64,000 bases of DNA, from NCBI RefSeq assembly GCF_030159255.1, contig NZ_BSCT01000002.1, forward strand, positions 124,001-188,000, read 5' to 3'. The stretch comes from Bradyrhizobium sp. SSBR45G. GTDB lineage: Bacteria; Pseudomonadota; Alphaproteobacteria; Rhizobiales; Xanthobacteraceae. Of this stretch, positions 16,902-26,651 are shown piece by piece (within the stretch, counting starts at the first letter, position 1; each line of letters begins with the position of its first letter). A program made the translations under genes and the position numbers. The notes beneath the pieces were generated by a model. It saw nothing but the letters and a program-made list of their open reading frames with translations. It ran no database searches and was not told the origin of the DNA.

Positions 16902-18175
16902 GAGCGAGGCTGTGACAGGGCGATCGCAGTGGCTCGGCTCGCCTCGGCCTGGTGGGCACGCGTGGCGGCAATCATGCCCCACATCGTCCCGAGCATCAGG
17001 AAGAAGTGCCTCCAGTGGTCGGTGTCGATGATGAAGCTTTCGCCGACGGTGCCGAGGAAGGCGGAGAAGACCGCGATGTAGGTCCGCTGCCACGGCACCT
17101 GCGCAAACAGGTAGCGGAAGCCGAGGATGACGGTGGTGAAGACGAGGGCGGGATAGCAGATGCCGGACACCCAGCCGCCCGACATGAAGGCGTTCAGATA
17201 GGAGTTGTGGGTGTCCTCGGGGAAGTAGTTGTGGAACTGCAGCGGTCCGATCCCGAACGGCAGGTCGAGCGCCATGTCGGCGCCCAGGATGTGGCGGCCG
17301 AACCGGCCGAACCGGCCCTCGTCATAGCTCTGGTCGAAGCTCGCCCGCTGCTTGAACATGTCGGCGATGGAGTCGATGGAGAGCAGAACGCCGATCAGGA
17401 CGAGGCCGGCGACCGCCGCGGCCAGCGTCATGACGATGATGCGGGAGCGTTCGCGGGGCGACGTGCTGGTCAACACCATCAGCGCGAGCATGAAAGCGGC
17501 CGTCAGGACGAGACCGCCCCAGGCCGCGCGCGAGAAGGCAAGCAGGATGGCGAGCGCCATCATGCCAAGCGCGAAGCTGGCCCGCAGCGTCGCGGCGAGG
17601 CGGGCGGTGACGACGTTCTGCAGCGCGAGCAGCGCCGGCAGGATCAGGAACGCGCCGAGCACGTTCGGGTCCTTGAAGGTACCGCGTGCGCGTCCATACA
17701 GCGTGAGGAGATCATAGCCACCGGGCACCAGGTGGAAGTAGCCGGCGACGCCTGCGAGCGCCGCGATCGCGCCGCCCATGACGAGACCGCGCCGGAGCAT
17801 GTCGAGCCGCGCCGCGGTGTCCTCCGAGGTCACCATAGCGAGGAACAGCGCCGTGACAGCCATGTACCACGAGGTCGCGATCCAGGTTGCGATCTTGGAA
17901 TCATCAAGCAGCGGAACGGCGCTGATCGTATAGCCGAGATTGACGAGGAACAGCAGCAGCAGAAGAGGGAGGAACACCAGGCGGAGCCTGAGGCCAGTCG
18001 CAATGAAGACCGCGGCAGAGGCGAGCGTCACGAGCTCATATGGGCTCGGTTCGATGAAGACGATCGCGCCGGAGGCTCCGACCAGCCATACCAGCGCGCG
18101 CTGCAGCGCGACGACGCCCGGAGGGGCGATCGGCTGCGACGCGAACTCTTCGGCTGCCGCCGTCATGGCCATCAC
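16898..18175 (-). CDS. O-antigen ligase / Wzy-type polymerase family membrane protein
   Basis: 425 residues with about 10-12 hydrophobic segments. The Wzy_C region contains RGTFKDPNVLGAFLILPALL near residue 160 and a periplasmic loop with FHNYFPEDTHNSYLNAFMSGGW near residue 310, where polymerases and ligases of this family have their conserved His. It likely polymerises or ligates exopolysaccharide repeat units at the periplasmic face. It lies 84 bases downstream of the sugar-phosphate transferase gene in the same direction, forming the end of that transcript. Confidence 0.87.
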   Translation of the reverse strand: MMAMTAAAEEFASQPIAPPGVVALQRALVWLVGASGAIVFIEPSPYELVTLASAAVFIATGLRLRLVFLPLLLLLFLVNLGYTISAVPLLDDSKIATWIATSWYMAVTALFLAMVTSEDTAARLDMLRRGLVMGGAIAALAGVAGYFHLVPGGYDLLTLYGRARGTFKDPNVLGAFLILPALLALQNVVTARLAATLRASFALGMMALAILLAFSRAAWGGLVLTAAFMLALMVLTSTSPRERSRIIVMTLAAAVAGLVLIGVLLSIDSIADMFKQRASFDQSYDEGRFGRFGRHILGADMALDLPFGIGPLQFHNYFPEDTHNSYLNAFMSGGWVSGICYPALVFTTVILGFRYLFAQVPWQRTYIAVFSAFLGTVGESFIIDTDHWRHFFLMLGTMWGMIAATRAHQAEASRATAIALSQPRS

Positions 18176-18259
18176 GAACTCACACTCATACGCAACGCGT
18201 GGCGGGACCGGCCTTACAAATCCACGGAGCGGGCTCGCGCCCGTTCCGGATCCCCGACG

Positions 18260-19813
18260 TCAATAGGCGTTCTCGCTCTTGGTCATCAGCGCCAGCGGCG
18301 TCTTGAGCAGGATGTAGAGGTCGAACAGCACGGACCAGTTCTCGATGTAATAGAGATCGAACTCGACGCGCTTCTGGATCTTCTCCTCGTTGTCGATCTC
18401 GCCACGCCAGCCGTTGATCTGCGCCCAGCCGGTGATTCCCGGCTTGACGCGGTGACGGGCGAAGTAGCCGTCGACCGCCTCGTCGAACATCCGGTTCTGC
18501 AGCTTGCCCTGGACGGCATGCGGCCGCGGACCGACCAGCGACAAATTGCCCTTGAAGACGACGTTGAACAGCTGCGGCAGCTCGTCGAGGCTGGTCTTGC
18601 GGATGAAGCGGCCGATGCGGGTGACGCGGGGATCGTTCTTGGTGACGACCTTGGAGGCCGTGGGATCGGCCTGATGGTGGTAGAGCGAGCGGAACTTGAA
18701 GACGTCGATGCGCTCGTTGTTGAAGCCGAACCGCTTTTGCCGGAACAGCACCGGACCGGGACTGTCGAGCTTGATCGCGAGCGCGACCAGCGCCATCACC
18801 GGCATCGCAAGCAGCAGGATCAGGCCGCCGACCAGCCGGTCGAACATCCACTTCAGAACCAGGTCCCAATCGGTGATGGGCGCCTCGAACACGTCGAGCG
18901 TCGGAACCGCGCCGAGATAGGAATAGGAGCGGGGCCGAAATCGCAGCTTGTTGGTGTGGGCCGAGAGGCGGATGTCGACCGGCAGCACCCACAGCTTCTT
19001 CAGCATGTCGAGGATGCGTGTCTCAGCCGAGATCGGCAGGGCGAACAGCACCAGGTCGATGCGGGTGCGGCGGGCAAACTCGATGATGTCGTCGACCTTG
19101 CCGAGCTTCGGCGCGCCCGCACAGGTCTCGAGCGAGCGGGAGTCGTTGCGGTCGTCGAACACGCCGAGGATCTCGATCTCGGAATCGTCCTGTGCCTTCA
19201 GCGCGCGCACGAGATCCTCGCCGCTCTGGTCGGCACCGACAATGATGGTCCGGCGATCGAGCCGCCCCTGTTTGGCCCAGCTGCGGATCAGGCTGCGCAG
19301 CACGACGCGGCTCGCGATCAATGCCCCGAGCCCAACGAAGAAGAACGCCGCAAGCCACAGCCGCGAGACCTCGCTGCCGATCTTGGCGAAGAAGGACAGG
19401 CCGATGAACAGCAGGAACACGAAGCAATAGGACGAGATCATCCGGGTCATCTGCCGCACCTGGGCGCGGAAGATCTGGAGCTGATAGATGTCGGCTGCCT
19501 GGAAGCACACCACGGTACTGACTGCCAGGCCGACGATGGCAACGAGATACTCCCAATGGAAGCCGCTCAGCGGTACGACGTAGCCGAAATAGATGGCGCT
19601 GCCGACGACGCTCAGCAGCACGAAGTCCGCAATCCGGACGATGCCGGCAAGGACGATCGGAGAATAGGCGCGGTGGACCTTCTGATTGGCGACGGCCTGC
19701 GCAGCCGGCGAGAGGCGGCGACGCCGTTCAACGGCCGGCTGGCCGGCCCCGGCGGTCGACGCGGCCGAGGCCGCAGCAGCATCCAACATCGAGCGAGCGT
19801 TGATTGGTTCCAC
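18260..19813 (-). CDS. Undecaprenyl-phosphate sugar phosphotransferase (ExoY/WcaJ-type)
   Basis: 517 residues that start lipid-linked repeat-unit synthesis by moving a hexose-1-phosphate to undecaprenyl phosphate. Four to five N-terminal hydrophobic segments (about 50-150) precede a CoA-binding-like domain ([15 protein letters not shown] near 190). A further membrane helix is near 320, and the catalytic C-terminal domain has [44 protein letters not shown] and [19 protein letters not shown]. The start is a GTG at 19813. It is the first-step enzyme of the surrounding polysaccharide block and probably cotranscribed with the downstream ligase. Confidence 0.93.
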   Translation of the reverse strand: MEPINARSMLDAAAASAASTAGAGQPAVERRRRLSPAAQAVANQKVHRAYSPIVLAGIVRIADFVLLSVVGSAIYFGYVVPLSGFHWEYLVAIVGLAVSTVVCFQAADIYQLQIFRAQVRQMTRMISSYCFVFLLFIGLSFFAKIGSEVSRLWLAAFFFVGLGALIASRVVLRSLIRSWAKQGRLDRRTIIVGADQSGEDLVRALKAQDDSEIEILGVFDDRNDSRSLETCAGAPKLGKVDDIIEFARRTRIDLVLFALPISAETRILDMLKKLWVLPVDIRLSAHTNKLRFRPRSYSYLGAVPTLDVFEAPITDWDLVLKWMFDRLVGGLILLLAMPVMALVALAIKLDSPGPVLFRQKRFGFNNERIDVFKFRSLYHHQADPTASKVVTKNDPRVTRIGRFIRKTSLDELPQLFNVVFKGNLSLVGPRPHAVQGKLQNRMFDEAVDGYFARHRVKPGITGWAQINGWRGEIDNEEKIQKRVEFDLYYIENWSVLFDLYILLKTPLALMTKSENAY

Positions 19814-19942
19814 GGTCGTACAAGCCCGGATTATGTTTGTTAGTATTTGTGGTCATGTAAGCGCCGATAGCGCCGGGGGAAATTCCCCACCGGCGGGATT
19901 AAGGGGCAAATCGGAAGAAACGGTTAGCGATAGTAAATGAGG

Positions 19943-21241
19943 TCAGGTCTTGGTAAACGCTTCGCGGTAGCTGTCGAGCACGCCCTCGACCATGGCCTTC
20001 TGCGAAAAGTGCTGGAAGACGCGCTCGCGCAGCGCCTTGGCGCGAAGCTGCGCGGTGGCGGGATCGTCGAGCGCGGCTGCGATGGCGTCGGCCAGCGCGC
20101 CGACATTGCTGGGCGCAAACAGCGCCTCGCCATGCGGGCCGAAGATCTCAGGGATGCCGCCGATTCTCGCCGCGATCATCGGCACTCCCGCGGCTCCAGC
20201 TTCGATCACGACGTAGGGCATGGAGTCGCCACGCGAGGGAACGACGAGCAGGCGTCCCTTGGCAAAGCCGTCACGCGCCTTCACGTGTCCGATGAAGCGG
20301 ACCGCGGACGCAAGACCAAGACGGTCGACCTGGGCCTTGAGGCTGGACATCTCTTCGCCATCGCCGCCGAGCGTGAGCGTCAGCGCCCGGCCTTTGGCGC
20401 GCAATTGTGCCACGGCGTCGATCAGCAGGTCGGCGCCCTTGATATGCCTGAACTCGCCGACATAGGCGAGGTCGGTCTGATCCTCGGCGCGGGCCACGGG
20501 ATCGAATTCGCTGGCCGTCACGCCGTTGAAGACGCAATGGACCAGGCCCTGGGGATGGCCGATCATGCGCTCATAGGTATCGCGGGCGAACACGCTTTCG
20601 AACAGGAACAGCTCGGTCCGGTTCATCAGCGCGCGTTCGAGGCGACCGTAGAGGGCGCCTTTCAGCGTGTTGCGCGGATAGTGCAGCGAGCCGCCGTGGG
20701 GCGTGTAGATCCGGATGGTTCCGGGCCGGTGGGGAAGCATGCGGACGAAGGCGCCGGCCTTGGCGCCGTGGCCGTGCAGAACGTCCGGATCGAGCGCATG
20801 CGCCAGGCGATAGAACCGGCTCAGCGCCAAGACGTCGGTCGGCCAGGGCTCGCGATGAATGGCAATTCGATGGACGCCGAGCGTCAATCGAGGCGCGATC
20901 TGCGCCAGCGCCGCATCCGCGCGTTCGCCACCTGTCAGGCTATCAGCAACGATGCCGACGTCGTGCCCACGATCGACCTGGCCGTTTGCAAGGTCGAGAA
21001 TGTGCCGAAATATGCCGCCGACCGGAGCTCTCACCGCATGGAGGATTTTGAGCGGCCTGTCCGGCGATGGCGTCACGTCGCGGTGATCCTCATCGTCGGC
21101 TTGTACCTGCGTGGGCCAGGCGCCGCTGCGCGAGCTGATCTGACGACTGGCAGATAAAGGGAGCACGGCGTTTCTCGCGCAATTTCCTTCGATGATAGAT
21201 CTGGATAGATCGTTGATGGTTAACAAAGCTTCACTTCGCAT
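19943..21241 (-). CDS. Glycosyltransferase family 4 (GT-B) protein
   Basis: 432 residues. The N-terminal domain contains LKILHAVRAPVGGIFRHILDL, typical of GT4 enzymes, and DVLHGHGAKAGAFVRMLPH. The C-terminal domain has LAYVGEFRHIKGADLLIDAV, LGGDGEEM, VVPSRGDSMPYVVIEAGAAGVPMIA and the EX7E-type motif within it. It transfers an NDP-sugar or similar to the growing lipid-linked oligosaccharide. The start is uncertain: ATG 21241 lacks a clear ribosome site, and a TTG at 21337 would add 32 unconserved-looking residues. It diverges from the Wzc-like gene across a short region likely holding both promoters. Confidence 0.88.
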   Translation of the reverse strand: MRSEALLTINDLSRSIIEGNCARNAVLPLSASRQISSRSGAWPTQVQADDEDHRDVTPSPDRPLKILHAVRAPVGGIFRHILDLANGQVDRGHDVGIVADSLTGGERADAALAQIAPRLTLGVHRIAIHREPWPTDVLALSRFYRLAHALDPDVLHGHGAKAGAFVRMLPHRPGTIRIYTPHGGSLHYPRNTLKGALYGRLERALMNRTELFLFESVFARDTYERMIGHPQGLVHCVFNGVTASEFDPVARAEDQTDLAYVGEFRHIKGADLLIDAVAQLRAKGRALTLTLGGDGEEMSSLKAQVDRLGLASAVRFIGHVKARDGFAKGRLLVVPSRGDSMPYVVIEAGAAGVPMIAARIGGIPEIFGPHGEALFAPSNVGALADAIAAALDDPATAQLRAKALRERVFQHFSQKAMVEGVLDSYREAFTKT

Positions 21242-21422
21242 CGCGCCAAACTGGTTCGTTTGAAAATAGTGACGGAAGTCTCTTCCTATTACGCTCCGAT
21301 GCGTGCCGAGCCTTATTGCGCAACTGCCGGAACGCAATGCGCTTCGATTAACCGGTCGGCAACCTTAATAGAGTGTAATCGTACCACGTAGGGTAGCAGT
21401 TTGGCGTGGGTCGCGGGAGTGG

Positions 21423-23747
21423 ATGATGCGGTTGGCGTTCTGGCGTGCCAGCAAGAAGGTTCGGGCTGACAAGGCGTCCGCGCCATCGAAGGTGAGCGTG
21501 CCTCTAGCGGCAGATCCTGTGGCGCCCGGCGATCTCGATATCCGGCTGGTCGGTCGGGCGCTGGCGCGGAAGCGCGGTTTCATTCTGCTGCCGACGCTGC
21601 TTGCGCTGGCCCTGGCGGTGACGGCGGTCAACATGATCACGCCGCGCTACAAATCCGAAGCGCGCATCCTGATCGATGGCCGCGAGAACGTGTTCCTGCG
21701 TCCGAACAATGAGCGCATCGAGGAGCGCGCTGCGCTCGATCCCGAGGCGGTTACGAGCCAGGTGCAGCTGGTGCTGTCGCGCGATCTCGCGCGGGACATC
21801 ATCAGGACCAACAAGCTTGGCGAGCTGCCGGAGTTCGATCCCGTGTTGCGCGGGGTATCGCCGTTGAAGTCGATTGCCGCGATGATCGGGCTGGTCAAGG
21901 ATCCGCTCGCCATGAGCCCGGACGAGCGCGTCATGGACGCGTATTATGAGCGCCTGACCGTCTACGCCGTGGACAAGTCGCGCGTGCTGGTCGTCGAATT
22001 CCAGTCGCAGGATCCGGCGCTCGCCGCCAAGGTCGCGAACTCGATCGCGGACGGCTATCTCGTCGTCCAGCAGAATGCCCGTCAGGCACAGGCGAAGTCG
22101 GCGAGCCAGTGGCTGGCCGGGGAGATCCAGAGCTTGCGCAAGAAGGTCGAGGAGGCGGAATCCAGGGTCGAGGAATTTCGGTCGAAATCGAACTCCTTCA
22201 TGGGGACCAACAACACCTCGCTGTCCAACCAGCAGATGGGGGAGGTCAACACCCAGCTCAACAACGCGCGCGCGTTGAAATCGGATGCCGAGACCAAGGC
22301 GCGGCTGATCCGCGAGATGCTGCAGAGCGGGCAGCCGATCGAGGCATCCGAGGTGGTCAATTCCGAGCTGATGCGGCGGTTGTCGGAGCAGCGCGTGAAC
22401 CTGCGCGCGCAGCTGGCGGAGCAGTCGTCGACGCTGCTGGACAACCATCCGCGCATCAAGGAGCTGAAGGCGCAGCTGGCTGATCTCGATCGCCAGATCC
22501 GCGACGAGGCTGGAAAGATTTCGCGCTCGCTCGACAGCGATGCGCGCATCGCGGAGGGGCGGGTGCAGATGCTGAGCCAGAGCCTCGACCAGGCCAAGAA
22601 GCAGGCCACGTCCACCAACGGCCAGGACGTCCAGCTGCGGGCGCTGGAGCGCGATGCCAAGTCGCAGCGTGATCTGCTGGAATCCTATCTTGCCAAATAC
22701 CGCGAGGCCAACACCCGTGAGTCGCTGGATACGCCGCCGGCGGAGGGGCGGATCATTTCGCGGGCGGTGGTGTCGAATACGCCAGCTTACCCGAAGAAGC
22801 TGCCGATCGTGCTGATCGCCACGCTGGCCACCTTGATGCTCACCTCCGGTGTGGTCATCACCGGCGAGCTGCTGCGACTCACCGCGCCTCGCGCCGCCAA
22901 CCCGACGCCGGTCGCTCCCGTCGTTGCCGCGACGGCGCCGGCAGGGCGGGTCGAGCCGGTGATGGCCGCTCCTGCACACCCGGTCTCTGCCGCACCAGTG
23001 ATCACAGCGCCGGCGCCCATCGCGTCTCCCGTGGTCGCTCAAGTCGTCACCCCGTCGTCCACGCCTGTCACGCCGCCGCCCGCCGCGGTTTCGCCGCCGG
23101 CCCCGCCGGCACCCGAGCCGGTCAAGCCTGCGCCGCTGCCCCTGAGCGAGATCGAGCAGCTCGCCGCCGGCCTGCTTGCCGCGGGCGAGGGCGCCCGCAA
23201 GGTCACCGTGCTCGGCACGGCCGGTGGCGAGGCGGTCACCACCACGGCGTTGACGCTCGCCCGCGCCATGGCCCAGCAGCAGGCTCGCGTGGTGCTCGTC
23301 GACCTCGCCGGCAGCCCGCAGCTGCTGGCCGGCCTCTCGGTCGATCCGGCCGCCCCCGGCCTGATCGAGCTGATGCTCGGCGAAGCGTCGTTTGCCGCGA
23401 TCATCACCAAGGACCGCGGCTCGCGGCTGCATCTCGTCAATGCCGGCCGTCCCGGCGCCGATCGCAATCAGCTGCAGTCGCCGCGGCTCGGGCTCGCGAT
23501 CGACGCGCTGCTGCGGGTCTACGACCACGTGCTGCTCGACGCCGGCAACGCCTCCGACCTGCCGGCCGAGCTCCTGACCGCGGGCGCGCGCGCCGTCGTG
23601 GTGCCCGATCCGGCGATGTCTGCCGACGCGCGCGGCCAGATGAGCGAGCAGCTGCGCGAAGTCGGCTTCGGTGCCGTCACGATGCTGAAGACGCCGGCCG
23701 GGGGCGCCAACCGCAATCAGCCGACCTCGCGCGGCGTCGCCGCCTAA
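21423..23747 (+). CDS. Wzc/GumC-like polysaccharide chain-length protein with degenerate kinase domain
   Basis: 774 residues. A Wzz domain spans about 35-150 with a membrane helix near 45-65. Long coiled coils run about 200-420 (EIQSLRKKVEEAESRVEEF). A Tyr-/Pro-containing ISRAVVSNTPAYPKK segment precedes the second helix (about 460-480). A Pro/Ala-rich linker (490-570) leads to a MinD/BY-kinase-like domain. There the P-loop reads VLGTAGGEAVTTTAL, with no Lys, although the Walker A' (VVLVDLAGS) and Walker B-like (HVLLDAG) Asp residues remain. The C-terminus lacks the Tyr cluster of BY-kinases. It therefore likely controls length or export without tyrosine kinase activity. Confidence 0.88.
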   Translation: MMRLAFWRASKKVRADKASAPSKVSVPLAADPVAPGDLDIRLVGRALARKRGFILLPTLLALALAVTAVNMITPRYKSEARILIDGRENVFLRPNNERIEERAALDPEAVTSQVQLVLSRDLARDIIRTNKLGELPEFDPVLRGVSPLKSIAAMIGLVKDPLAMSPDERVMDAYYERLTVYAVDKSRVLVVEFQSQDPALAAKVANSIADGYLVVQQNARQAQAKSASQWLAGEIQSLRKKVEEAESRVEEFRSKSNSFMGTNNTSLSNQQMGEVNTQLNNARALKSDAETKARLIREMLQSGQPIEASEVVNSELMRRLSEQRVNLRAQLAEQSSTLLDNHPRIKELKAQLADLDRQIRDEAGKISRSLDSDARIAEGRVQMLSQSLDQAKKQATSTNGQDVQLRALERDAKSQRDLLESYLAKYREANTRESLDTPPAEGRIISRAVVSNTPAYPKKLPIVLIATLATLMLTSGVVITGELLRLTAPRAANPTPVAPVVAATAPAGRVEPVMAAPAHPVSAAPVITAPAPIASPVVAQVVTPSSTPVTPPPAAVSPPAPPAPEPVKPAPLPLSEIEQLAAGLLAAGEGARKVTVLGTAGGEAVTTTALTLARAMAQQQARVVLVDLAGSPQLLAGLSVDPAAPGLIELMLGEASFAAIITKDRGSRLHLVNAGRPGADRNQLQSPRLGLAIDALLRVYDHVLLDAGNASDLPAELLTAGARAVVVPDPAMSADARGQMSEQLREVGFGAVTMLKTPAGGANRNQPTSRGVAA

Positions 23748-24973
23748 TCGTCGTCCGTCTCGCTCCTGGCCGCGCCGGCCCGCGGCTGCAGCGCGCCGCG
23801 CAGCCGTTGCGCGAGACGAAACAGCGCCGGGCTGTGCTTCACCGCATGCTTGGCCCGCCCGACCGCGGCCATCGCCGTCGCAGCCGCGCGGCCGCGCATC
23901 GTGAGCGGCACGAAGCTGTCGAACACCGGCTCGTCGTCCTTGCAGAACATCCGCTTGTAGTCGTCCGAGCCGATGCCGAGATCGAGCGCGCGAAAATCCT
24001 GTTTTGCGTAGTGATCGATGATCGAGCGCATCAGGATCAGCCCGGGGCTCCAGCGGGCGTTGTCCGACAGCGTGTAGGTGTTGAACATCATCGAGAAGCG
24101 ATCGCCGTCGGCGACACCCGCAAACAATGCGATGATCTCGGCCTCGCAGCGCAGCGCGTGGATCTCGATCACGCGGCGCCCGCAGCCGAGCTCGGCCATG
24201 CAGGCGTGCCGCACGAAGTTTTCGACGCCGGGCTCGGCGAACACGTTCGGCAGCTTCTGCTCGGCCATCCGCACCGGCTTGGTCCGGAAGAACCAGTCGA
24301 GCAGCTCGGTGATCTCGGCGTCGCTGCGCGCGATCATGTAGCGATAACCGGGCAGCGCCTGCAGCTTCTTTTCCTTGCTCTTCAGCCGCTTGCGGAACGA
24401 GTTCGACAGCAGCGCCGTCGGCGCGGCGCCCGGCGGCATCAGCAGCACCGGGCAGTCGTTCACCGAGGGCTGGTGCGGCCATTGTGCGAAGGGATTGTCC
24501 ATGTCGCGCCAGCGCGCGGGCTGCTGGGTCAAGGCGAGGGCATCGGCGCCGCCATGCAGGCGCAGCCCGGTGAGGAGGGCGTCGAGATCACCGCTGCCCG
24601 CCCGCGCCGCGAAGTCCCGGTCCATCAGCGGCATGTTGAAGGTGGTGTGCTTGCCGCCCATGAAGCTGGCGATGCGAACGCCGAAGGCGTGTCGCAATGT
24701 CAGCGGCAGCAGCGCCAGCGGCCGCTGCTCGGCGTCGCGCGCAACGACGATGAACGGCGTCGCATGGTCGCGGGCGCCGATCTCGCGCTGCCAGGCGCCG
24801 AGCAGGTCGAAGCGCTGATAGGGCGTCGAGACATGCTCCGGGGCTTCGAGTGCGCGCCAGACCGGATCGGCTGCGGCGAGATCGGAGACGATGTCGACGC
24901 GAGCGATACCCGACGTCCGCCGCTGCGCAGGCGCCTGCGCCGTCCGGCTCTCGATCACGGCGGCCATGGTCAT
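23744..24973 (-). CDS. CelD/BcsL-like GNAT acetyltransferase
   Basis: 409 residues with the Acetyltransf_6 (FemAB-like GNAT) fold found in CelD/BcsL. Recognisable segments are PYQRFDLLGAWQRE near residue 52, LPLTLRHAFGVRIASFMGGKH near 95, SFRKRLKSKEKKLQAL near 193, RVIEIHALRCEAEIIALFAG near 265 and ALDLGIGSDDYKRMFCKDDEP near 328, where family members have the conserved GxxxYK. Relatives acetylate cell-surface polysaccharides or precursors. The gene ends on the stop of the Wzc-like gene with a 4-base overlap, and belongs by position to the polysaccharide block. Confidence 0.85.
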   Translation of the reverse strand: MTMAAVIESRTAQAPAQRRTSGIARVDIVSDLAAADPVWRALEAPEHVSTPYQRFDLLGAWQREIGARDHATPFIVVARDAEQRPLALLPLTLRHAFGVRIASFMGGKHTTFNMPLMDRDFAARAGSGDLDALLTGLRLHGGADALALTQQPARWRDMDNPFAQWPHQPSVNDCPVLLMPPGAAPTALLSNSFRKRLKSKEKKLQALPGYRYMIARSDAEITELLDWFFRTKPVRMAEQKLPNVFAEPGVENFVRHACMAELGCGRRVIEIHALRCEAEIIALFAGVADGDRFSMMFNTYTLSDNARWSPGLILMRSIIDHYAKQDFRALDLGIGSDDYKRMFCKDDEPVFDSFVPLTMRGRAAATAMAAVGRAKHAVKHSPALFRLAQRLRGALQPRAGAARSETDDD

Positions 24974-25225
24974 CGCGCAACCTGCGTTGTCGTGTTGGAA
25001 TTTTGTTGCTCTGGGTCGGCAGACCCTCGCAAAGAAGTCTCAACAAAAGGTAATGGCAATCGCATCGTCCCAAATCGGGAAAGACGTCAGCAAAAGACCT
25101 GTTCAAATCGGCTCGAGCCACGCGATCTTAAGGGTGGATGACCTTAAAGATCAGGTGTCGGCGACAGGCGCGCGATCGCGCCATCGTCGATCAACATCAG
25201 GTGGGCGCGGACGGCTTCGTTTCAA

Positions 25226-26314
25226 GTGGGTTTTGCGGAAGGGGCGCGGGATTTGTCGTCGGACAACAGCTGGCTGAGGAGCGCCCGGCTCGAGCTGGCC
25301 TATTTCACGGGCCGCACGCTCACGGCTTCGCGCGCCACCCGCGGCGCCGGCGCCATCCTGCGCTTCGAGCGGGTGCGGCCGCGCCGCAAGGCGGCGTTCC
25401 AGCCGCTCAAGCAGGCCGAGATCACGCCGCGCTTTCTCGACCAGGTGATCCGCGCGCTGAAGCGCTGGGGTTATGACATCGTCTCGCTCGACGAGGCCTG
25501 CGCCCGCGCCGTGCGGCTCGCCGATCACCGCCGCTTCGCCTGCCTGACCTTCGACGGCGGCGCGAAGGACCTGATCACGCATGCCTATCCGGTGCTGGCC
25601 CGCCATGGCGTGCCGTTCACGGTGTACCTGCCCAGCGCATTTCCGGACGGGCTCGGCGAAGCCTGGTGGCTCGGCCTCGAAGCGGTGATCGCGCGCGAGG
25701 CCCGCATCAGCCTCGTGATCGATCATCGCGAGCAGCGCTTTTCCGTGTTCAAGCCGGCGGAAAAATACGAGCTGTTCGCGTATCTCTCGGGCTGGCTGCG
25801 CAGGCTGCCGGCGGCCGAGCTGTCGGTCGCGATCCGCGACCTCTGCTCGCGCCATGCGATCGATCTCGCCGCATTGACGCGCGAAGCGTCGCTGGACTGG
25901 GCCGACATCGCGCGCCTCGCGGCGGACCCGAACGTCACCATCGGCAGCGCCACCGTGCATCATCCTGTGCTCGCCAATCTCAGGGATTCCGACGCAGAGC
26001 GCGAGATCGCGATGGGCAAGGCCGTGCTCGAGACCGCGCTGCGCCGGCCGGTCCGGCACCTGGCGTATCCGTTCGGCGACCGCGAGTCGTTCCGCCGCAG
26101 CGATGTCGTGCTCGCCGAGCAGGCGGGCTTCGTCAGCGCCGCCACGGCGATCTCTGGCGTCGTGCAGAGCGAAGGCCGCACCCATCTGCACATGCTGCCG
26201 CGCATCGCCTGGGATGGCCGCTCGCGCTCGCTGCGCGCCTTGAAGGTGCTGATGGCCGGGGTGACCCTGCCCAAGGCGAAGGCCGCGCCGCGGCCTAAGC
26301 TCGATCTCGGCTGA
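25226..26314 (+). CDS. Polysaccharide deacetylase (NodB-like) family protein with altered metal motifs
   Basis: About 362 residues from the GTG at 25226. The NodB-type motif 1 is TFDGGAKD (residues 108-115) instead of TFDDG, so the metal-binding second Asp is Gly. Motif 2 is GSATVHHP (240-247) instead of SHTxxHP, so the first zinc His is Ala and an extra His precedes the second. Later segments RPVRHLAYPFGD (about 275) are typical. The fold is clear but metal-dependent deacetylation may be lost or changed. It sits beside the acetyltransferase gene, divergent from it, fitting surface polysaccharide modification. Confidence 0.83.
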   Translation: MGFAEGARDLSSDNSWLRSARLELAYFTGRTLTASRATRGAGAILRFERVRPRRKAAFQPLKQAEITPRFLDQVIRALKRWGYDIVSLDEACARAVRLADHRRFACLTFDGGAKDLITHAYPVLARHGVPFTVYLPSAFPDGLGEAWWLGLEAVIAREARISLVIDHREQRFSVFKPAEKYELFAYLSGWLRRLPAAELSVAIRDLCSRHAIDLAALTREASLDWADIARLAADPNVTIGSATVHHPVLANLRDSDAEREIAMGKAVLETALRRPVRHLAYPFGDRESFRRSDVVLAEQAGFVSAATAISGVVQSEGRTHLHMLPRIAWDGRSRSLRALKVLMAGVTLPKAKAAPRPKLDLG

Positions 26315-26536
26315 TCAGCTCTGCTGCTGCTCCGGATCGGGACGCAGCATCCAGCTCACGATCGGCATCGCCGGCAGCACCCAGCCCATCCCGACCACGA
26401 CGTAATACACCGCCTGCATCCAGCCGGAATTGGCGATCAGGGGGAATTGCGCCATTACCATGCCCATCATCGACCAGGCGAAAGCGAGCAGGAGCAGCGC
26501 GACGGCGCCGAGCAGTTTGCGGGTGCGGATGGTCAT
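26315..26536 (-). CDS. DUF2842 small membrane protein
   Basis: 73 residues with two hydrophobic segments (about 8-30 and 40-62) joined by FPLIANSGWMQAVYY, ending in the short hydrophilic tail RPDPEQQQS. This matches the DUF2842 family of alphaproteobacteria. Its stop codon abuts that of the deacetylase gene. It diverges from ctaA. In several alphaproteobacteria DUF2842 lies near cytochrome oxidase assembly genes, so a role in respiratory chain assembly is possible but unproven. Confidence 0.8.
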   Translation of the reverse strand: MTIRTRKLLGAVALLLLAFAWSMMGMVMAQFPLIANSGWMQAVYYVVVGMGWVLPAMPIVSWMLRPDPEQQQS

Positions 26537-26651
26537 GACGGGAATGTCAGCCTGCGTTGGGAGGGCAGCGGCTTGCGCGTGATTTCACCGGGATTATAAG
26601 GGCCTGTCGGCCCCGCTTCAATCGAGCGTTCAACTCCATGACTTCAGCGCC

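Noticed and set aside
16952..19843. A 963-codon plus-strand open frame
   Set aside because: Antisense shadow of the O-antigen ligase and sugar-phosphate transferase genes; composition is Arg/Glu/Asp/His-rich as expected from reversed high-GC codons.
21504..24482. A 992-codon minus-strand open frame
   Set aside because: Antisense to the Wzc-like gene; its only protein-like part is out of frame with the acetyltransferase gene.
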